From Chrysoperla carnea (Eukaryota > Arthropoda > Insecta > Neuroptera > Chrysopidae), in contig NC_058341.1 of NCBI RefSeq assembly GCF_905475395.1, forward strand, positions 63,557,501 to 63,621,500: a DNA stretch of 64,000 nucleotides. The letters are read 5' to 3'. The translations under genes and the position numbers were made by a program. Shown here piece by piece: positions 1-13,040 of this stretch (its first letter is position 1; the number at the start of each line of letters is the position of its first letter). The notes under the pieces are model-generated. The model saw nothing but the letters and a program-made list of their open reading frames with translations. It was not told the origin of the DNA and ran no database searches.

Positions 1-344
1 GTACATTAATGCAGATTTTTAAGAAAATATGAAAGGTAACAAAAAGTTTATATATTCAAATCGATATCAAATTTTACGCCCGATAACTGTGGATAGGCTT
101 ATTTTTATCTAAAATGCATAGTTTTCGGGTAAATTGCAAACAAAATTTTAGAAAAACGTGGAAAATCTTTAATTTTTCGGAAAACACCTTCCTTTTTCCT
201 TATGACAATTTTTGTTCTACAGGTAAAAAGCTAAAAATTGGCATATGTGACATTGTTGTTGTTATCAAAACTTCACTAAATCAAATGAAATTTCATCTAA
301 CTTGATAGGACTATATACTACAATTCCTATTTACAACTGTTTGC
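1..344. other. no recognisable feature
   Basis: AT-rich sequence with no coding signal, RNA gene or repeat that I could match elsewhere in the window. The 63-codon open frame here looks like chance. Confidence 0.5.
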
Positions 345-960
345 TTTCACAGAGAGTTACAAAACCATATTTCTTATAGGGTTTTTATAAATATTAGGTA
401 TCATTATATTTGCCTTTAAAACCCAAGTGGTCCTAGATAGTAAACAGTAAACTTTGAAAATAAAAAAACAAAATGCCGTATTTTTGATGCAAATGAGTAA
501 TACGTTATTAAATAAATTAACAAAATCTATTGAGTATGGTATCAAAATAAAAGAAATTTAAAGGGGATTTCTAAAATATATATAAGTTGTATATGTTTAA
601 ACTTAATTAGGAATAATATTTTGGATTTAAAGTTTTAATATAGTAAAGTGCTAGGACATTAAAAGTCAAAAATAAATTAAAAATCCCCACTGCGTTAAAT
701 AAAATCTGAAAAAAAGAAACAACTTCAGAAGTTTACAATGCGACTTTAACATTCGGGGCCAATTATTGGGCCCTTATGATTTGAGTCGATTTAAATTTTA
801 AGTCGTTAAACCGATTAGGTTTTAAACCCGACTGTTAATGCCACTATGTTAACTTCTGAACTTGTTGCTTTCTTTTCAGATTTTTATTTAACGCAGTCGG
901 GGTTTTTTATTTTAATTTTTAATTATTTATTTTATTCAAATTGAAATAATTCAAAATAAT
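345..960 (+). mobile_element. Family A foldback repeat, copy 1
   Basis: Two facing arms, about 673-730 and 845-910, are inverted copies built around CTGCGTTAAATAAAATCTGA and AGAAACAACTTCAGAAGTT. The element and its left flank (AAACCCAAGTGGTCCTAGAT near 420; TAGGAATAATA near 608) recur in the opposite orientation at 41,541-42,020. It has no coding capacity, so it is a non-autonomous foldback element or MITE. Outer borders are approximate. Confidence 0.7.
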
Positions 961-1318
961 ATCAGGTTTTATTGGAACCATAATTTTATAACGTTTGTGA
1001 TACTTGGACCAATAAGCACCGCGCCTTTGGTCAAAACGCAGTATCATTTATGCAGGAATAGTGTTGCAAAATTGAAAAACTCCAATATAAGCGGACAATA
1101 TAAAAGTTAGTTTGAAGAAGATAATAAAAAGCCCTTCGTTTTATCTTCGAATAATCATGGCACATAATTTTAGCACACTATGTAGGTTCTGTAAGTGTAT
1201 TATGTATTATACAAGGATATGGTTTTACCAAGCTTATGTTGTTATATGCTTGTTAAATATGATTAAATGGTACTTATCAATCTATAAATATATAGGAGAC
1301 TTTCTATAGATATAGATA
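961..1318. other. no recognisable feature
   Basis: AT-rich, unassigned. The 65-codon open frame at 1,112-1,309 has no recognisable domain and is probably chance. Confidence 0.45.
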
Positions 1319-1743
1319 GTCACTCATCACGATATCTCTGGAACTATAAGACCTAGAGACTTGAAATTTGGCAGGAATATTCCTTTTGCCAAGTAGAGGT
1401 CAGCTAAGAACGGATTTTACGAAATTCCACCCACAAGGGGGGTTGCGGGGGTGTTCATGAATAAAAAATTCATATTTTTCAATTATGGCTTTTAATAGTT
1501 CAAAACTTGGTCAGAATGTTTTAAATTACATTTAGAAATTTTTTTAACCTTCGGAGGGTAGAAAGGTGTAGCGAGAAAGTGGGAAGGAAATATCGAATAT
1601 TTACAAATATACCTAAGTGGGGTATCAAATAAAAGAGCATGACGTGTACATTACAAAACTGTTATCCAACGCAAGAAAATGTGGAGGGAGGGGTGCAAGT
1701 GGGGATGTTGCCCAGCAAAGCGGGTAGTTCCCAGCTAGTAATA
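1319..1743 (-). repeat. Family F interspersed repeat, copy 1
   Basis: The right part (1,545-1,743) is the reverse complement of the repeat at 7,068-7,555 and 24,459-24,942. It shares the head with GCCCAGCAAAGCGGGTAGTT (1,711 onward), the ACTGTTATCC block and the CACTTTCTCGCTACACC block. The left part (1,319-1,540) is not in the other copies and may be a longer variant or an unrelated neighbour. No coding potential. Confidence 0.65.
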
Positions 1744-3407
1744 GATATTGTAGGCAGCATAACTATAAAAATACAACAGATTATTTTTTATTAGGAGTAG
1801 GTAGCTATAGATTTTGTGATAAAAATTTTTGAATACATTTCCCTATTTATTTGGTTTGGTTCAGTAGAGGGTACAATTTGTACAATTTGCAATATATAAA
1901 CAAAAACGAATGAATTTTGAATTTTGTTTGATACGATTTTTTTGGTTTTGATTTCGTTATGTTATTTCTCATTATGAAAGTTAAGTAACTAGGTATAGAA
2001 TCGTAATAAAATTGCTGCATTCGTTATCTTAAAAGTCGTTATTATTCAAAATTTGGAAAACTAATTTTTTTTTCGGCAATCTTGCAAAATACACCCATAC
2101 TTATCACATCTCCTTGGATTCCGGCACTCCTTTTCTCTGAAATAAGCATTTTTAAGTTTCCGTCTGTCAACCATGACAACTGAAAGTTAAGAGTATCTAA
2201 AGTACTCTTGGTAGACATTTAGGAGGCATCGAGGCAATTTATGATTTAACAATTTTTTTAAATGGTGAAGGGGAAGGTGGAACAAAGTGAAAAAAAAAAT
2301 ATTATTGCTAGGAACAATATATTGGCTCAGTTTTTAAACTTGTGGTAAATTATTAATAGCTAATATTTTCAAAAGTATAAGAAATCTGCTTTTTAACATT
2401 TACTTTTAGGAAATCTGCCTTTTTTTACATTCAATTAATGATGTGGGTAGAGTCGGTTACTTCGTTCTTATCCGAGAGACGAAAGTGTGATCAATTTACA
2501 GCCCCATTAATTATAATTGTTCGGACTGCCGCTGCCTGGATTCGACAAGCAACCTAAGTCTAAGTAGTCCAACGCTTGAAGTCGATAGCGCCTTTACTCG
2601 CTCGGCCACTTAGCTTCTTGAGTCTGTTGCTTGTGCAAAATTTATAATTGGAGAGAGAAAATAAGAAATCTTATTATCTTAATCGTTATTGTTTAAAAAT
2701 TAAATACACTAAAGTTCTGCCAGCTCACTTCACGATCAAATAGTCTGCTAGCTGGAAGGGAAAAAAATGAATGTGGTAGAGCGTTGTGCAGTTCTTTTCG
2801 GGACGCCACTGTACAAAAAGAAGTTTAAAACATAACGTTTAATTTTGAGGAGGTAAAGCTTCTAGCGCAAAGATGTGTAGCTTTAATAAACACCATAATT
2901 GTTTCATTGATACATGGTGTCATGCATGCATTAAATTTAACAATTACAGCCTTGTTTTTTATTTTTCAATGGATTTCTAAGAGTATGTCTTCTAAAAATC
3001 TATAGAGTATGATAAAAAACTATCTAAAATATTTAGACAATCTTGTAGTTTATAATAATACCATAGAAATGTAAGGTGGCCGATGATTTTACAACAAAAT
3101 TTTATTTTAATTATATTAGTTAAAACACATCGAATATTTTTCATTTGATGAACAGAGACGACTGTAACTAGAATATTGATGGTTCAAGAGCGATATCTAT
3201 ATTATCAAAATTATAACACTTACACTCAATATATTATATATTTTAAATTTTTGTAGTTGCGTGGTATTGTAAAGCCAAAAATAACTCATTACTTGACTAC
3301 AAAGCATGTATTTGCTTTATATAGATGTACCGTGCAATAAACCAAAACTGTTTTACAATACTGCAGGTTATTATCGCCTTAAGTAGTTCGTTATTTTAAT
3401 TCTGATT
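1744..3407. other. unassigned AT-rich region
   Basis: Apart from the tRNA-like relic at 2,531-2,625, I see no gene or repeat here. There are no long open frames. Confidence 0.45.
2531..2625 (-). repeat. tRNA-Ser/Leu-like SINE relic
   Basis: On the minus strand there is a box A-like TGGCCGAGCGAGTAAAGG, followed about 50 bases later by a degraded box B (GTCGAATCC). The TGGCCGAG D-arm and long variable region suit a class II tRNA (Ser or Leu), but the acceptor stem does not pair and box B is split, so this is not a working tRNA. A similar box A piece lies at 32,643-32,700. Probably a decayed tRNA-derived SINE. Confidence 0.4.
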
Positions 3408-4072
3408 TAAAACAAGTGAAAAGAAACAATTTACTGAGTTAATTCTTGAAATACCATGCATAATCAGTGTTGATTTCTTTATCACATAACACATACAAAA
3501 ATGTATAGACAGTGTTGATGCGCAATCGTTTGTATTTTTGACGTCACGTAAATAACAAAAGATATTCACTTTTAAATAGACACACACACAACTGGTATTC
3601 CTATATTATACATAATATAAAATTTGCACCTAATTAACGCCTTCGTGGGTAAACAGTGATGTTTACAAAAAAATGTTTCAAACAAAAGTTTTTTATTTTT
3701 TTATAAGGAACATTTTTTACATTTTTTACATTTAAACTTTTGTTCTATCTCTAACGGTTTACAAGATGGGTCCTACGGACCTACAAGACCCAATTGACCT
3801 ATGATGCTCATTTACGAACTTGACCTCACTTTTTACGTCCTGAGTACGCTGTAAAAATTTCAGCTCGATATCTTTTTTCGTTTTTGAGTTATCGTGTCCA
3901 CAGACGGACGGACGGACAGACGGACGGACGGACAACCGGAAATGGACTAATTAAGTGATTTTATGAACAGCTATGACAAAATTTTTTTCCTAGCATCATT
4001 ATTTTTAAGCGTGGGTAACAAACTTGGGACTAAACTTAATATACTATGTATATTTCATATATGCATGGTATA
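3408..4072 (+). repeat. Family C interspersed repeat, copy 1
   Basis: Near full-length member of the commonest repeat here. Landmarks: start AACAAGTGAAAA; TAAACAGTGATGTTTAC near 3,652; a TTTACAAGATGGGTCCTACG block near 3,758; TTTTGAGTTATCGTGT near 3,882; a GGACGGACAGACGG run near 3,905; and an end ACTATGTATATTTCATATAT that folds into a small hairpin. No open frame and no terminal inverted repeat. Unclassified. Confidence 0.8.
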
Positions 4073-5457
4073 ATAACCTTTATTTAGCAAAAAAATAAAT
4101 TCGAATCAATTGCACTATTAAGCTCGCGAAAACACACTTTAAAATTGCTAATGGACAATGATATGATCACAATTTCCACTATTCTATTTTAATACATGGC
4201 CTAAAAACATATAATAGTCAATTTTAATTCTAAATACGACACCTTCCCCTACTATATGATTTGTAAATCAACGAATGACGGGCACAGGGTTATTTTAATC
4301 ATAGACAGAGATATGATAAAATATGATATGTATATTTTGTTCTTGTTTCGATGAAATAATATAATATTTGATAATATATCTATTATCCTAGCATAGTGAT
4401 GATGCAATTAACTATCTATTTAATTATTCACGATTTAATTTGATGTGTTGTAGGTACATAATAGTAAATTATGTTGTTATAAATATGTGTGGATATAATA
4501 TACATAGGCTGTCTTGTAACTTGGTACAAATACTGGAGGAGATTACCAGGGCTTTGCTTAAAATTTGATCTTTGAATGATTCTGGTATTTTACTTGGCCA
4601 TAGTTATGGCTAGAAGCCATAGTTTTATTTTGCACGTCATTTTTTTAATAAACTGTGGTGAATTAGAAAATTTTAAAATTGCGATAGCTTGAGTAGCGTA
4701 CAACTCAGTTTCCCTAGTTTAAATAGTCAAATTTCAGTTGCAATTAAGCTTTAGTACAAACCTACTCCAATCTTTGAATCGAGCTACCAGACTTTCTATG
4801 TATACAGAGTGGTCAATTTTAATCGGGGTATATATAAGTACACATAAAAATATGTTAACTAACTCAAGATATTAATTTTTGTAAATAGGTGATTTCATGC
4901 CAGATTTAGTCATTTAACTCCAAGATAGATAAAAAAGACGCATAAATAGAGTATAGAGCGACAACACAAGCTTGTACAAAATAGAATTAAAAACGAAAAA
5001 TATTTTTATTTATTTTTTTTAAACATTATAAAGCATGCAACATATTATACATTATATTCGCTCCGTGCGTGAGTTTCGTTTCCATGGTAACGATACACTA
5101 CTTTAATTATAGAATTGTATGGATGCATATATAATTGTATGGATTGCATTTAAAACTTACATTTAAAATTTAATATTCTTGTCCCATAAATTTAAATAAA
5201 TAATTATGATAATTTGCATTTGAAAAATAATATTTGTTCAATTTGATTTCTTATTTTCACAATTTTTAATGCATTAAGTTTAATTAATTCGTGTTTTTCA
5301 ATAATTTTAATTTGACATTTCTATTACATTAACATGTAAAGAATTGCAAATTAGTCATAACAGCCCCCTTTAACTCCAAAATTTTTCACTTAAAGCGCTG
5401 GCATCGATTTTATTGTCCCTTCCATGACTACGCACACAACGAATAGCATATAACTAA
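4073..5457. other. unassigned AT-rich region
   Basis: No gene, RNA or repeat match found on either strand. Confidence 0.45.
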
Positions 5458-5715
5458 ATTTTTGGCCTTTGCGTTCGCCCTGTGATCTACGGGTAGAGTT
5501 ATTATGGGTCTGCGGGTTTTTTGGACCTTGCGTTCATCCTGTGATTGAATTAACTCTGTAATCTACGGGTTGGCCATGCCTTTAATGGGATCGAGTTAGT
5601 ACAGGTCTGCGGGTTTTTGGTCCTTGAGTTCACTCTGTGATTGAAGTCACCCTGGGATGAACAGGTTGGCCATGCATTTAGTGTGGTCGAGTCAAGACGG
5701 GTCTACAGGTTTATT
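5458..5715. repeat. short tandem repeat array, about 98-bp unit
   Basis: Two and a half diverged copies of a roughly 98-bp unit. Each contains a CTTGCGTTC-like start, CTGTGAT, GGTTGGCCATGC and GGTCTGCGGGTTT. Unit starts lie near 5,459 (internally deleted), 5,519 and 5,617. GC content is higher than the surroundings. Confidence 0.65.
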
Positions 5716-6290
5716 CATTTTTAGGCTTGAAAATTTTAACCAAGAAAATTGAGCATATTTTCCTGAGTTAAAGAAAAACTGTAAGTTTCGGTATCTCCGC
5801 AGACAGATTCGTAATCTAGGTGAAAAGTGCTTGATGTTTTTTTCCTGATGTTCTAGGATGTTTTTTAAGGAAAAAGGCTTAAATTCCCTCCAACGTTTTC
5901 TTTGTGGAGCATTTGGTCCAAATGACTTGTTTTCAATATATTCATTAGCTTCTTCAGTATTTTGGAATTCCGAAATACCAATTTTATTTTATAACAAAAA
6001 AAAACTTTTTAATTTGACATTTAATTTGGCGGGTAAATTGCAAATCTAAACATTTTTACCAACTTCTTATAATATTAAAATGTTGTTGTTCATATTTAAA
6101 ATAATTTTACGTTATATAGCTGTAAATTAAATTTTAATGCTGTTAAATAACCATTATTGCAGTTTTTTTTCATACATAGATGTTCAATTTAATATTTTTG
6201 TGTGCATATTATATAAGAACTGTCCCCTCTTAATATCTGGCGTTAAAACACACTTTTTTGACCTGACTTTCACCTTTTTCGGCGTACATT
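5716..6290. other. unassigned AT-rich region
   Basis: Small open frames at 5,858-6,049 and 6,137-6,406 have no recognisable domain; the second runs into the adjacent repeat. Nothing else supported. Confidence 0.45.
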
Positions 6291-6985
6291 TAAATCGCAC
6301 CCATTTTAATCTATTTTGTCTAGTAGCTCGTCAGTTTGATAGGAGACATCATGTTCTGACATCAGATTGGACACAGTTATCCGGATTGCTTTATAAGTCA
6401 GTTTAGATCCTCATAGGTAAGAGATAATAAATGAGTTAGAAAGTGAATGCATAATTGCATTTAATCGAAAGAAAATACGCTGGCCTTAGAAAAATTTTTC
6501 AGATAAAAGTTATCAAGGACAATAAAGGTCATTCGTTTGTGTTAAACTGATAAGCCCAAGGTAATTTTCAAGATCATTTGAAGATCAAGATCGAATGACC
6601 TTTAAGCTAAAATTTAAGGTCAAAGTCATGGATATAGGGGAATGCCTTCTTTTTCTTTTGAAAACTTTTGACTAAAGAATTTTTCTGTAGTTAACATGTT
6701 TTCTTTCGATTAAATGTAATAACGAGAGTAATAACCGTTCTAAATAAAAAATTGTAAGTTTTTTCATGAGGGTCAACTTTCTTATTTAAAGTGTTGTTCT
6801 ATTTCTTACCTTTTAGGATCTAAATTGACTTTTAAAGCAAACCGGAGAACTAGGTCCAATCTGATGTCAGAACATGATGTCCAACATCAATCCCTGCAAC
6901 ATTTGTTTAAGTTATTTTTTGATTGGTAGCTGCGAAACCAACCTTTAGATAATGGATAATAGATTAAAATGGTCCATCCTGTAGA
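6291..6985. mobile_element. Family H foldback MITE, copy 1
   Basis: Facing arms contain GACATCATGTTCTGACATCA (6,343) and its inverse near 6,863, flanked by TTAATCTA/TAGATTAAAATGG ends. The centre shares AAAGAAAATACGCT with the better preserved copy at 39,797-40,477. Non-coding and diverged. Confidence 0.7.
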
Positions 6986-7067
6986 TTGGATCGTGTGCTA
7001 TCTACTAGATATGAAGATAGCTTCCATATAAATTTTATGATGTTATTTTGTATTTCAAATTATCTTC

Positions 7068-7555
7068 ATACTAGCTGTGAACTACCCGCTTTGCTGGGCA
7101 ACATCCCCACTTGCACCCCTCCCTCCACATTTCCTTGCGTGGGATAACAGTTTTGTAATGTACACGTCATGCTCTTTTATTTGATACCCCACTTAGGTAT
7201 ATTTGTAAATATTCGATAATTCCTTCCCACTTTCTCGCTACACCTTTCTACCCTCCGAAGTTTAAAAGTAGATAAAAACAATAGATCTTTGAAGCTGGTT
7301 GTATATCGTGTCAATATTTTAGCTTAATCGATGCACAACTTTTTTAGTTTTTGAAGCATATGCCTTTCAACCCCTATTTCAACCCCTTACTCTACTATAA
7401 TATGGATGTATTATACATAAAAACCTTCCTCTTGAATCACTGTATCTATTAAAAAAAACCGCATCAAAATCCGTTGCGTAGTTTCAAAGATTTATGCGTA
7501 CATAGGGACATAGGAACAGAAAAAGCGACTTTGTTTTATAATATGTAGTGATATT
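7068..7555 (+). repeat. Family F interspersed repeat, copy 2
   Basis: Starts ACTAGCTGTGAACTACCCGC, passes GCTGGGCAACATCCCC, and ends with AATCCGTTGCGTAGTTTCAA, a CATAGGGACATAGG run and GCGACTTTGTTTTATAATAT. It runs almost in parallel with 24,459-24,942. The 3' end resembles, from memory, a repeat widespread in insects. No coding capacity. Confidence 0.8.
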
Positions 7556-8600
7556 ATTGATTTTATCCAGATATGATGTTGCCAAAAAGAGAAAATAGGA
7601 CCAAGTGCTCGTCGCACATGCATAAATTTTCCAATTCCGTAATTTGTACAGGTAACAATTAACACTCAGTTAAAAGTTAAAACGAAGGAGTGACGATACT
7701 TTAGGTGTTTCTTCCCCTTCGATCGGATGGCACATTTATGGAGCTGCTAGCTCTAACAATTTTTAAGGAGTACAGTTATTTGGACGTTTATATAACTTTC
7801 TCCTCATTTTGAATAACGGATATAGCCTTGCAAACAATACGTTTCCGAAGGTAGAAAAGGTATTTTGGCGTTCTTTGTTCAAATCAACTATCCATGAACA
7901 GTTTCTTCCAGATATACAACACATGTTTGCTGGATTTCAGTCATTAAACATATTCAATGAGAACAAGTTCCTAGTGAACAAGACAGGGTGTGTTTCAATC
8001 ATAGATAGTCGTAACTGGGACACAGTTTCAAATAAGGCCCGGCTTCCAAAAAGAACCATACTATCATGAAAAAAACCTTTTCGTTGGTCATTCAGGTTAC
8101 CATTAATATAATACAAAAGAGAAGCAGATTCTTTAAGGCACTAGGCTTGATCCTGTATTGAATCAGATTTATTTGATGGAGATGAATTCGAGATTTTCGG
8201 TTAGACAAATAGAAAATAAGGAATTTTAGGACGTGGATAGCTATGCTGAAATTGTTATATTTGTAGAAAAGTCTGTAGCTTTAGCTAATCATAAGAATCA
8301 GTCAATAAATACAGAAGAAATTTAGATTTTCAAAAAAATCTGGTAAGAAATGATTGCTCTAGAAGCTTCAATAACTGAAAATATTGCGACCATTCTTTTA
8401 AATGACGTTATTTTACTCACTTTTAAATGATGCGATTGTAAATTCGCTACCGATAAGAGCATCGCAAATGCTTCTGATCAAAAGCTTTACCATTTTTATT
8501 CGAACTTGCTTTAGTTCGAATCCTTATCAGATTTTCATCAATGTATTTTGTCGTTAGATAAAACATGTCATTTTTATCAATGTTGTGGTAGTGTAACCAA
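7556..8600. other. unassigned region
   Basis: Contains an 86-codon open frame (7,809-8,069) with no domain I recognise; its base composition is slightly less AT-rich than its surroundings. I do not call it a gene. Confidence 0.4.
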
Positions 8601-8832
8601 CTCTGAGCGAGTTCGATTCCCGCCAACAAAAAGTAAGTTTAATTGATGGTCGTGATGGGCTGGTGTAATGCAAGGTATATGCATGGAAGAGGGACATTCG
8701 GCCTCTCAAAATAATTGAGGAGCTTATAAATGAAATAATTGACTGAATAAAGTCGTAAAAAACATATACTTATGGCATCACAAAGTGTGTATCTCGTGAA
8801 CAGCTAATATAACGAAACCTAACCCATCGTGG
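8601..8832 (+). mobile_element. tRNA-derived SINE (family D), 5'-truncated copy
   Basis: Begins just upstream of a box B motif (GAGTTCGATTCCCGCC) and then follows the SINE body: GTGATGGGCTGGTGTA, a GGTATATGCATGGAAG block, ATTGAGGAGCT and the tail AACAGCTAATATAACGAAAC ending in CTAACCC. Box A is missing. It is more diverged than the copies at 33 kb and 42-43 kb. Confidence 0.75.
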
Positions 8833-9434
8833 TAGTGTCTCGTCATGATTATATTATTAGGGATATTCTATTTCAAGCATTTTTTTCTCATTCCTTAGAT
8901 TTCAAGATTAACCCTTGTTTTTACTAAAATGAGTGTATTATAAGTCAAAATAATCACAAAACCACTCTAAGTGCTATAACTATAATATAACATTTAATTC
9001 ACATATAATGTTATAGTTGTAGAATGATAAAACACGTGTATCTTTTGTGACACAGAGTTACATTAAAGGAACATTGCGATAATGACAACCGTTGTTTCTT
9101 TTTATGATTTTACTCTTATTTTCATTTTTGTGTAATAAACGAAAAAATTATTAAACAACTTATAAGAGCGTGATACACATAATAATTTTCCAGAAATAAA
9201 AGCACAGATTTTACAATATGTATATATTTAAGATTTTACAGATATTATTACATCCTTTGTCAACGGTAAAATTTATATTTTAATTTAAACAAAATTTCAA
9301 ATTTTATATTTTAGAAGATAATCATAAAAAATCTAACTACAAAAAAATTTTGTGGATCTTATTTTTACAACTTTGCTTAAATTCAAAATTAATTAATTTT
9401 TGTTAAAATAATTAATTTTTATCACAAATTCATA
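8833..9434. other. unassigned AT-rich region
   Basis: Very AT-rich; no feature found. Confidence 0.45.
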
Positions 9435-9830
9435 TATGTACATGAAAGAATAATTCATGTTAAAGTATATTTAAGTAATTTTTTTTAAAATTAATAATTT
9501 CATATTGTTATTAATTAAAAACATTTATGTTTTTGAATAAAAAAAACGGCAGTGAATCGTTGAGGCTGTGAGCCAATCGGAATTACGCTAATTTACATTT
9601 TTCAGTTTGTTTCCTATGCGATGGCGTTGCTTAAACGTTTTCCGTGCTTTGGCGTTGCTAAAACGATTTGTTGACGTCACTGGCGTTTGAATTTATAGTT
9701 TAAAAAACATTTTCAATTATCAAATTACATTGGAAATCAATTTTAAAAAACTTTTTTTTTTCTTAGTTATTGTTAGTAAACTTTCGATAAAATTAAAATT
9801 AAAAAACATGCAACTTCTCTATTAGTCGGC
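9435..9830 (+). repeat. Family G interspersed repeat, copy 1
   Basis: Parallel to 48,262-48,712. It shares GAAAGAATAATTCATG, TGAGGCTGTGAGCCAATCGG, TGTTGACGTC with GCGTTTGAATTTATAGTTTA, and the end AAAAACATGCAACTTCTCTA. It lacks inverted termini and coding potential. An 80-bp stretch present in the other copy is missing or replaced here. Confidence 0.7.
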
Positions 9831-9884
9831 ATAGTGCTATAGAGAGTTTATACTAAATTGAAAAAATCATGTATTTCATAAAAA

Positions 9885-10502
9885 TAAACAAGGGAAAACA
9901 AACAATTAACCGAATTCATTGTTGAAATACCCTGCTGAATGTTAGTGTTTGTATTATTTTTAATAAATTAGGAAAGTATAAGAAACTAACACAATTATGG
10001 CGGCCGAAAGGCCGTTTGTTTTGATTTCGAAAATGTTTTCTAGAGTTTTTATTTCGAGAATCATTCTTTTAAGACCACTAGTTGAAAGCTACCTGCAAAT
10101 TTGCAACGCCTTATCTTGTATAGTTTTGAGGAAAAGGAACATCAAAGTTTTGTCCTAAAAATATTTCAAATAAAAATTGTTAATTTTTTTATTTGGAACA
10201 TTTTTTACGTTTAAACTTTTATTCTACCTCTAACAGTTTACAAAACTTTGACCTATGTTGCTCATTGAAATACATACACTCAGTTTTTACGTCTTCAGTC
10301 CGCTACAAAAATTCCCAATTGATATTTATTTTCGCTTTTAAGTTATCGTGTTCACAGACGGACAGACAAACAACCGGAAATGGACGAAAAAGGTGAACAT
10401 CCTATCATAAAAATTTGGTTTTACCATTATTATTTGTAAGCGATGCAAACTTGTGACTAAACTTTAAGTATACCTTCAGATATATTTCATCTGGTACTTC
10501 TG
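9885..10502 (+). repeat. Family C interspersed repeat, copy 2
   Basis: Subfamily variant with TGTTAGTGTTTGTATTATTT after the 5' head, also seen at 13,567-14,225. Retains TTTTACGTTTAAACTTTTAT, a shortened GGACGGACAGAC run and AACCGGAAATGGAC. The 67-codon open frame overlapping it is a by-product. Confidence 0.7.
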
Positions 10503-10654
10503 GTACTGCATACTCATTTTCGTATGCTTATTACACACTGTACACTTTATCTGTGCATATCATACAAAAAATCTAAAAATGGTTTAAACGAACATGGTTT
10601 TATTGTTTACCTCAAAGAGGTACAGAATTACTCGGTATTTTTTAGCCTACATTA

Positions 10655-11065
10655 TTTACTTTACGTTTACTCCAGTAAACGATGCTATAACCTCTAAATT
10701 CTTTCCCATAGCTTCGATTGATCTGAAAATTGGGATTAAGCTTTGCTCACTCACTAGATCAAAAGATATATGATGCGTAGTGGTGCTTTTGTCCAGGGAA
10801 TGGTAACCATCCCATCTAGGAGGTGGCAAAATATAAAATGGCAAGGGAAATCGGTAGAGCGGTGAAATCGAAGCAAAAAGTGTCATTTTAGTATATTTCG
10901 AAAATTCAATACCATCCGAGTTATTGGCTATTAAAATTAGGAGTATTTAACGTTAAACAACGGAAATATTTGATGTTTTTTTGAAAGAGTATATAACTTT
11001 TTAAAGTACTATAACACATCTTGAAAATGAAAAAAGTTTCGAGTCATTTGTACAAAAATTAACGA

Positions 11066-11103
<38 letters not shown>

Positions 11104-11965
11104 TCATTTGTCTTAAGATACATAATCTTATATAAAGAATCTGTCAGTCATTCTCTAAGAGTTATAATGAAAAGATAGTTTCGCGTACCGCATTCTCAGC
11201 ACATAAACTGATGACTTTACTACGGCACTAAAATTAATGCTTGCCGCTTTCTAATTTACTTTCTTTAAGTACTCACAACATGCTCAAAAAGTTTTAATAG
11301 TTTCTGATATATAGTTTTCGAAATATTTCAATTTAAATGCAAAACAAATTTTCGAAAAAACAAAAAATTTGTTCTCTATCGTTAAATAACTCGAAAAATA
11401 AGTCCTTATTATTTTTCGAGTTATTAAACAATAAAGACAGTAAACAATAAAGACAATAAAGAGAAACAAAAAGAGTTTTTGTGCTGAGTAAATAATAAAA
11501 AAAATGGAACCAGAAACACTCTTTTCATTTTAATTCCGTTAATTTTCATTCAAATGTCTTGAAATTTTTTTTATTTTTATCGTTTTTTATAGTACTTTAA
11601 AAAGTGTATGATAAAGTTTTTTAAGAAAAACGTACAATTTTTCAGTTATTTAACGTTAAATATTCCGAATCTCAATATAATTCGCTAATAACTCGGAAAG
11701 TATTGGCTTTTCGAAATATACTTAAATGATAATTTTTGCTTGTATTTTATCGCTCTATTTATTTCCGTTGCTATTTTCAATATATATTTTTACACCCCCT
11801 TAGTAGAATTGGCTCCCACCCCCTGAGCAAATGCTAGGCATAACCAGGAATCATATAACTTTTGATATAGAGGGTTTAAAAAAGTTTAATCCCAAATTTT
11901 GATCGAAATCGGTGCTATATGTCAAAATTTAGAGATTTATTCCTTTTTTCTCCTCGTTTATTGGA
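10655..11965. mobile_element. Large degenerate foldback element
   Basis: Two arms of about 400 bp, 10,660-11,075 and 11,535-11,960, are inverted and diverged. Shared pieces include TAGTATATTTCGAAAA, CCGAGTTATT, TATTTAACGTTAAA, TTTTTAAAGTACTATA and TTGGGATTAA. About 460 bp separate them, including a TAA microsatellite (11,068-11,098). The open frames inside the arms (10,656-10,886 and 11,284-11,469) are not conserved coding sequence. Confidence 0.65.
11068..11098. repeat. (TAA)n microsatellite
   Basis: About ten uninterrupted TAA units in the spacer of the foldback element. Confidence 0.9.
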
Positions 11966-12624
11966 GTATGAATGAATGTAGAAATATATACAAACTCATG
12001 AAAAGCACATCCGTCTTTTGAGGTATGGCGCAAAGAGCTTTTTATATTTGCCTACCACCGGAAGTGCGCTCGAGAGGAGGGGAAAACAACTTGAAAAAAT
12101 TAAATAAAATGAAAAATTTTGATGAGATTTCCGTGAAATCATGAATGAAGTCAAACTTTGGCGAAAACACAGGACGTCAAAAATTCTATCAAAGCCCTCT
12201 ATATTTTTGCAATGAAAATGCGTTTTCAAATATGTATCAAATTATTCGTATTCTGACAGTATTACCTGCGACAACAGCAACGAATTAACGCTTGATTTCA
12301 ACTTTGCGTCGTCTCAAAATTTATCTTTAATCGACAAAGAAGTAACAGAGTTTTGGAAAAGTTTTTTCTGTATCTCGCAGAATTAACTTAATAAAAAATA
12401 GTGACTGAATATCACATTTTGATATAATAAAATGATCTCTTACTCGAAAAAAGAGTTTGTGTTTTATCGCCCTTTTGACCTAACATGATGAACAAAAGTA
12501 TGAAAACCCTTCCTCCCTCAGATGATTTCTGCTCACAGGCCTGGTTTATACACAACATCAAACAAAAAATTGATGATTTTACTTTGTAATGGTTTATAAA
12601 AAACACACACTGATTTATGATAGT
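11966..12624. other. unassigned region
   Basis: No gene or repeat recognised. The 77-codon frame at 11,996-12,229 on the minus strand lacks any domain and is probably chance. Confidence 0.4.
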
Positions 12625-13040
12625 ACTAGCTATATACCCGCCCGCTTCAGTGGGCTTAAAAGTAAAAACCACCACTTTATAGCCCCCGCGTCGCTTGATC
12701 TCACTTTCCCCCTTCCAAAACACTTGAAGGGATTGTTTTACGCAGCTAAAAGATATGCACAGTTTTCAATGTTTTAAATTGTAAAATAGTCATAATTGAT
12801 TAAATATATCAGAAAAAGTGGCCATGATTTTTTTGACATTTACTGTTTTTTAATTTTTACAGAAATATTTAATTTATGGTTCAAAATTATGATCATTTTG
12901 CTTCATCTGCGATCACTATTTTGAACCATAAATTAAATATGTACTGATGTACCATTAGCTAGTTTTAGCGTGAAAGCGTAACAAACAAACAAACAAACAA
13001 ACACACTTACTTTCGCATTTATAATATATAGAGATAGAGA
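12625..13040 (+). repeat. Family B interspersed repeat, copy 1
   Basis: Head ACTAGCTATATACCCGCCCG, body with AAAACCACCACTTTATAGCC and TTGTTTTACGCAGC, end GCGTGAAAGCGTAACAAAC with an (AAAC)n run and TTTATAATATATAGAGATAG. An internal hairpin pairs TTTAATTTATGGTTCAAAAT (12,870) with its inverse near 12,920. Non-coding. Confidence 0.8.

Noticed and set aside
7809..8069. 86-codon open frame as a possible host exon
   Set aside because: No domain, no matching splice context that I could support, and no neighbouring exons.
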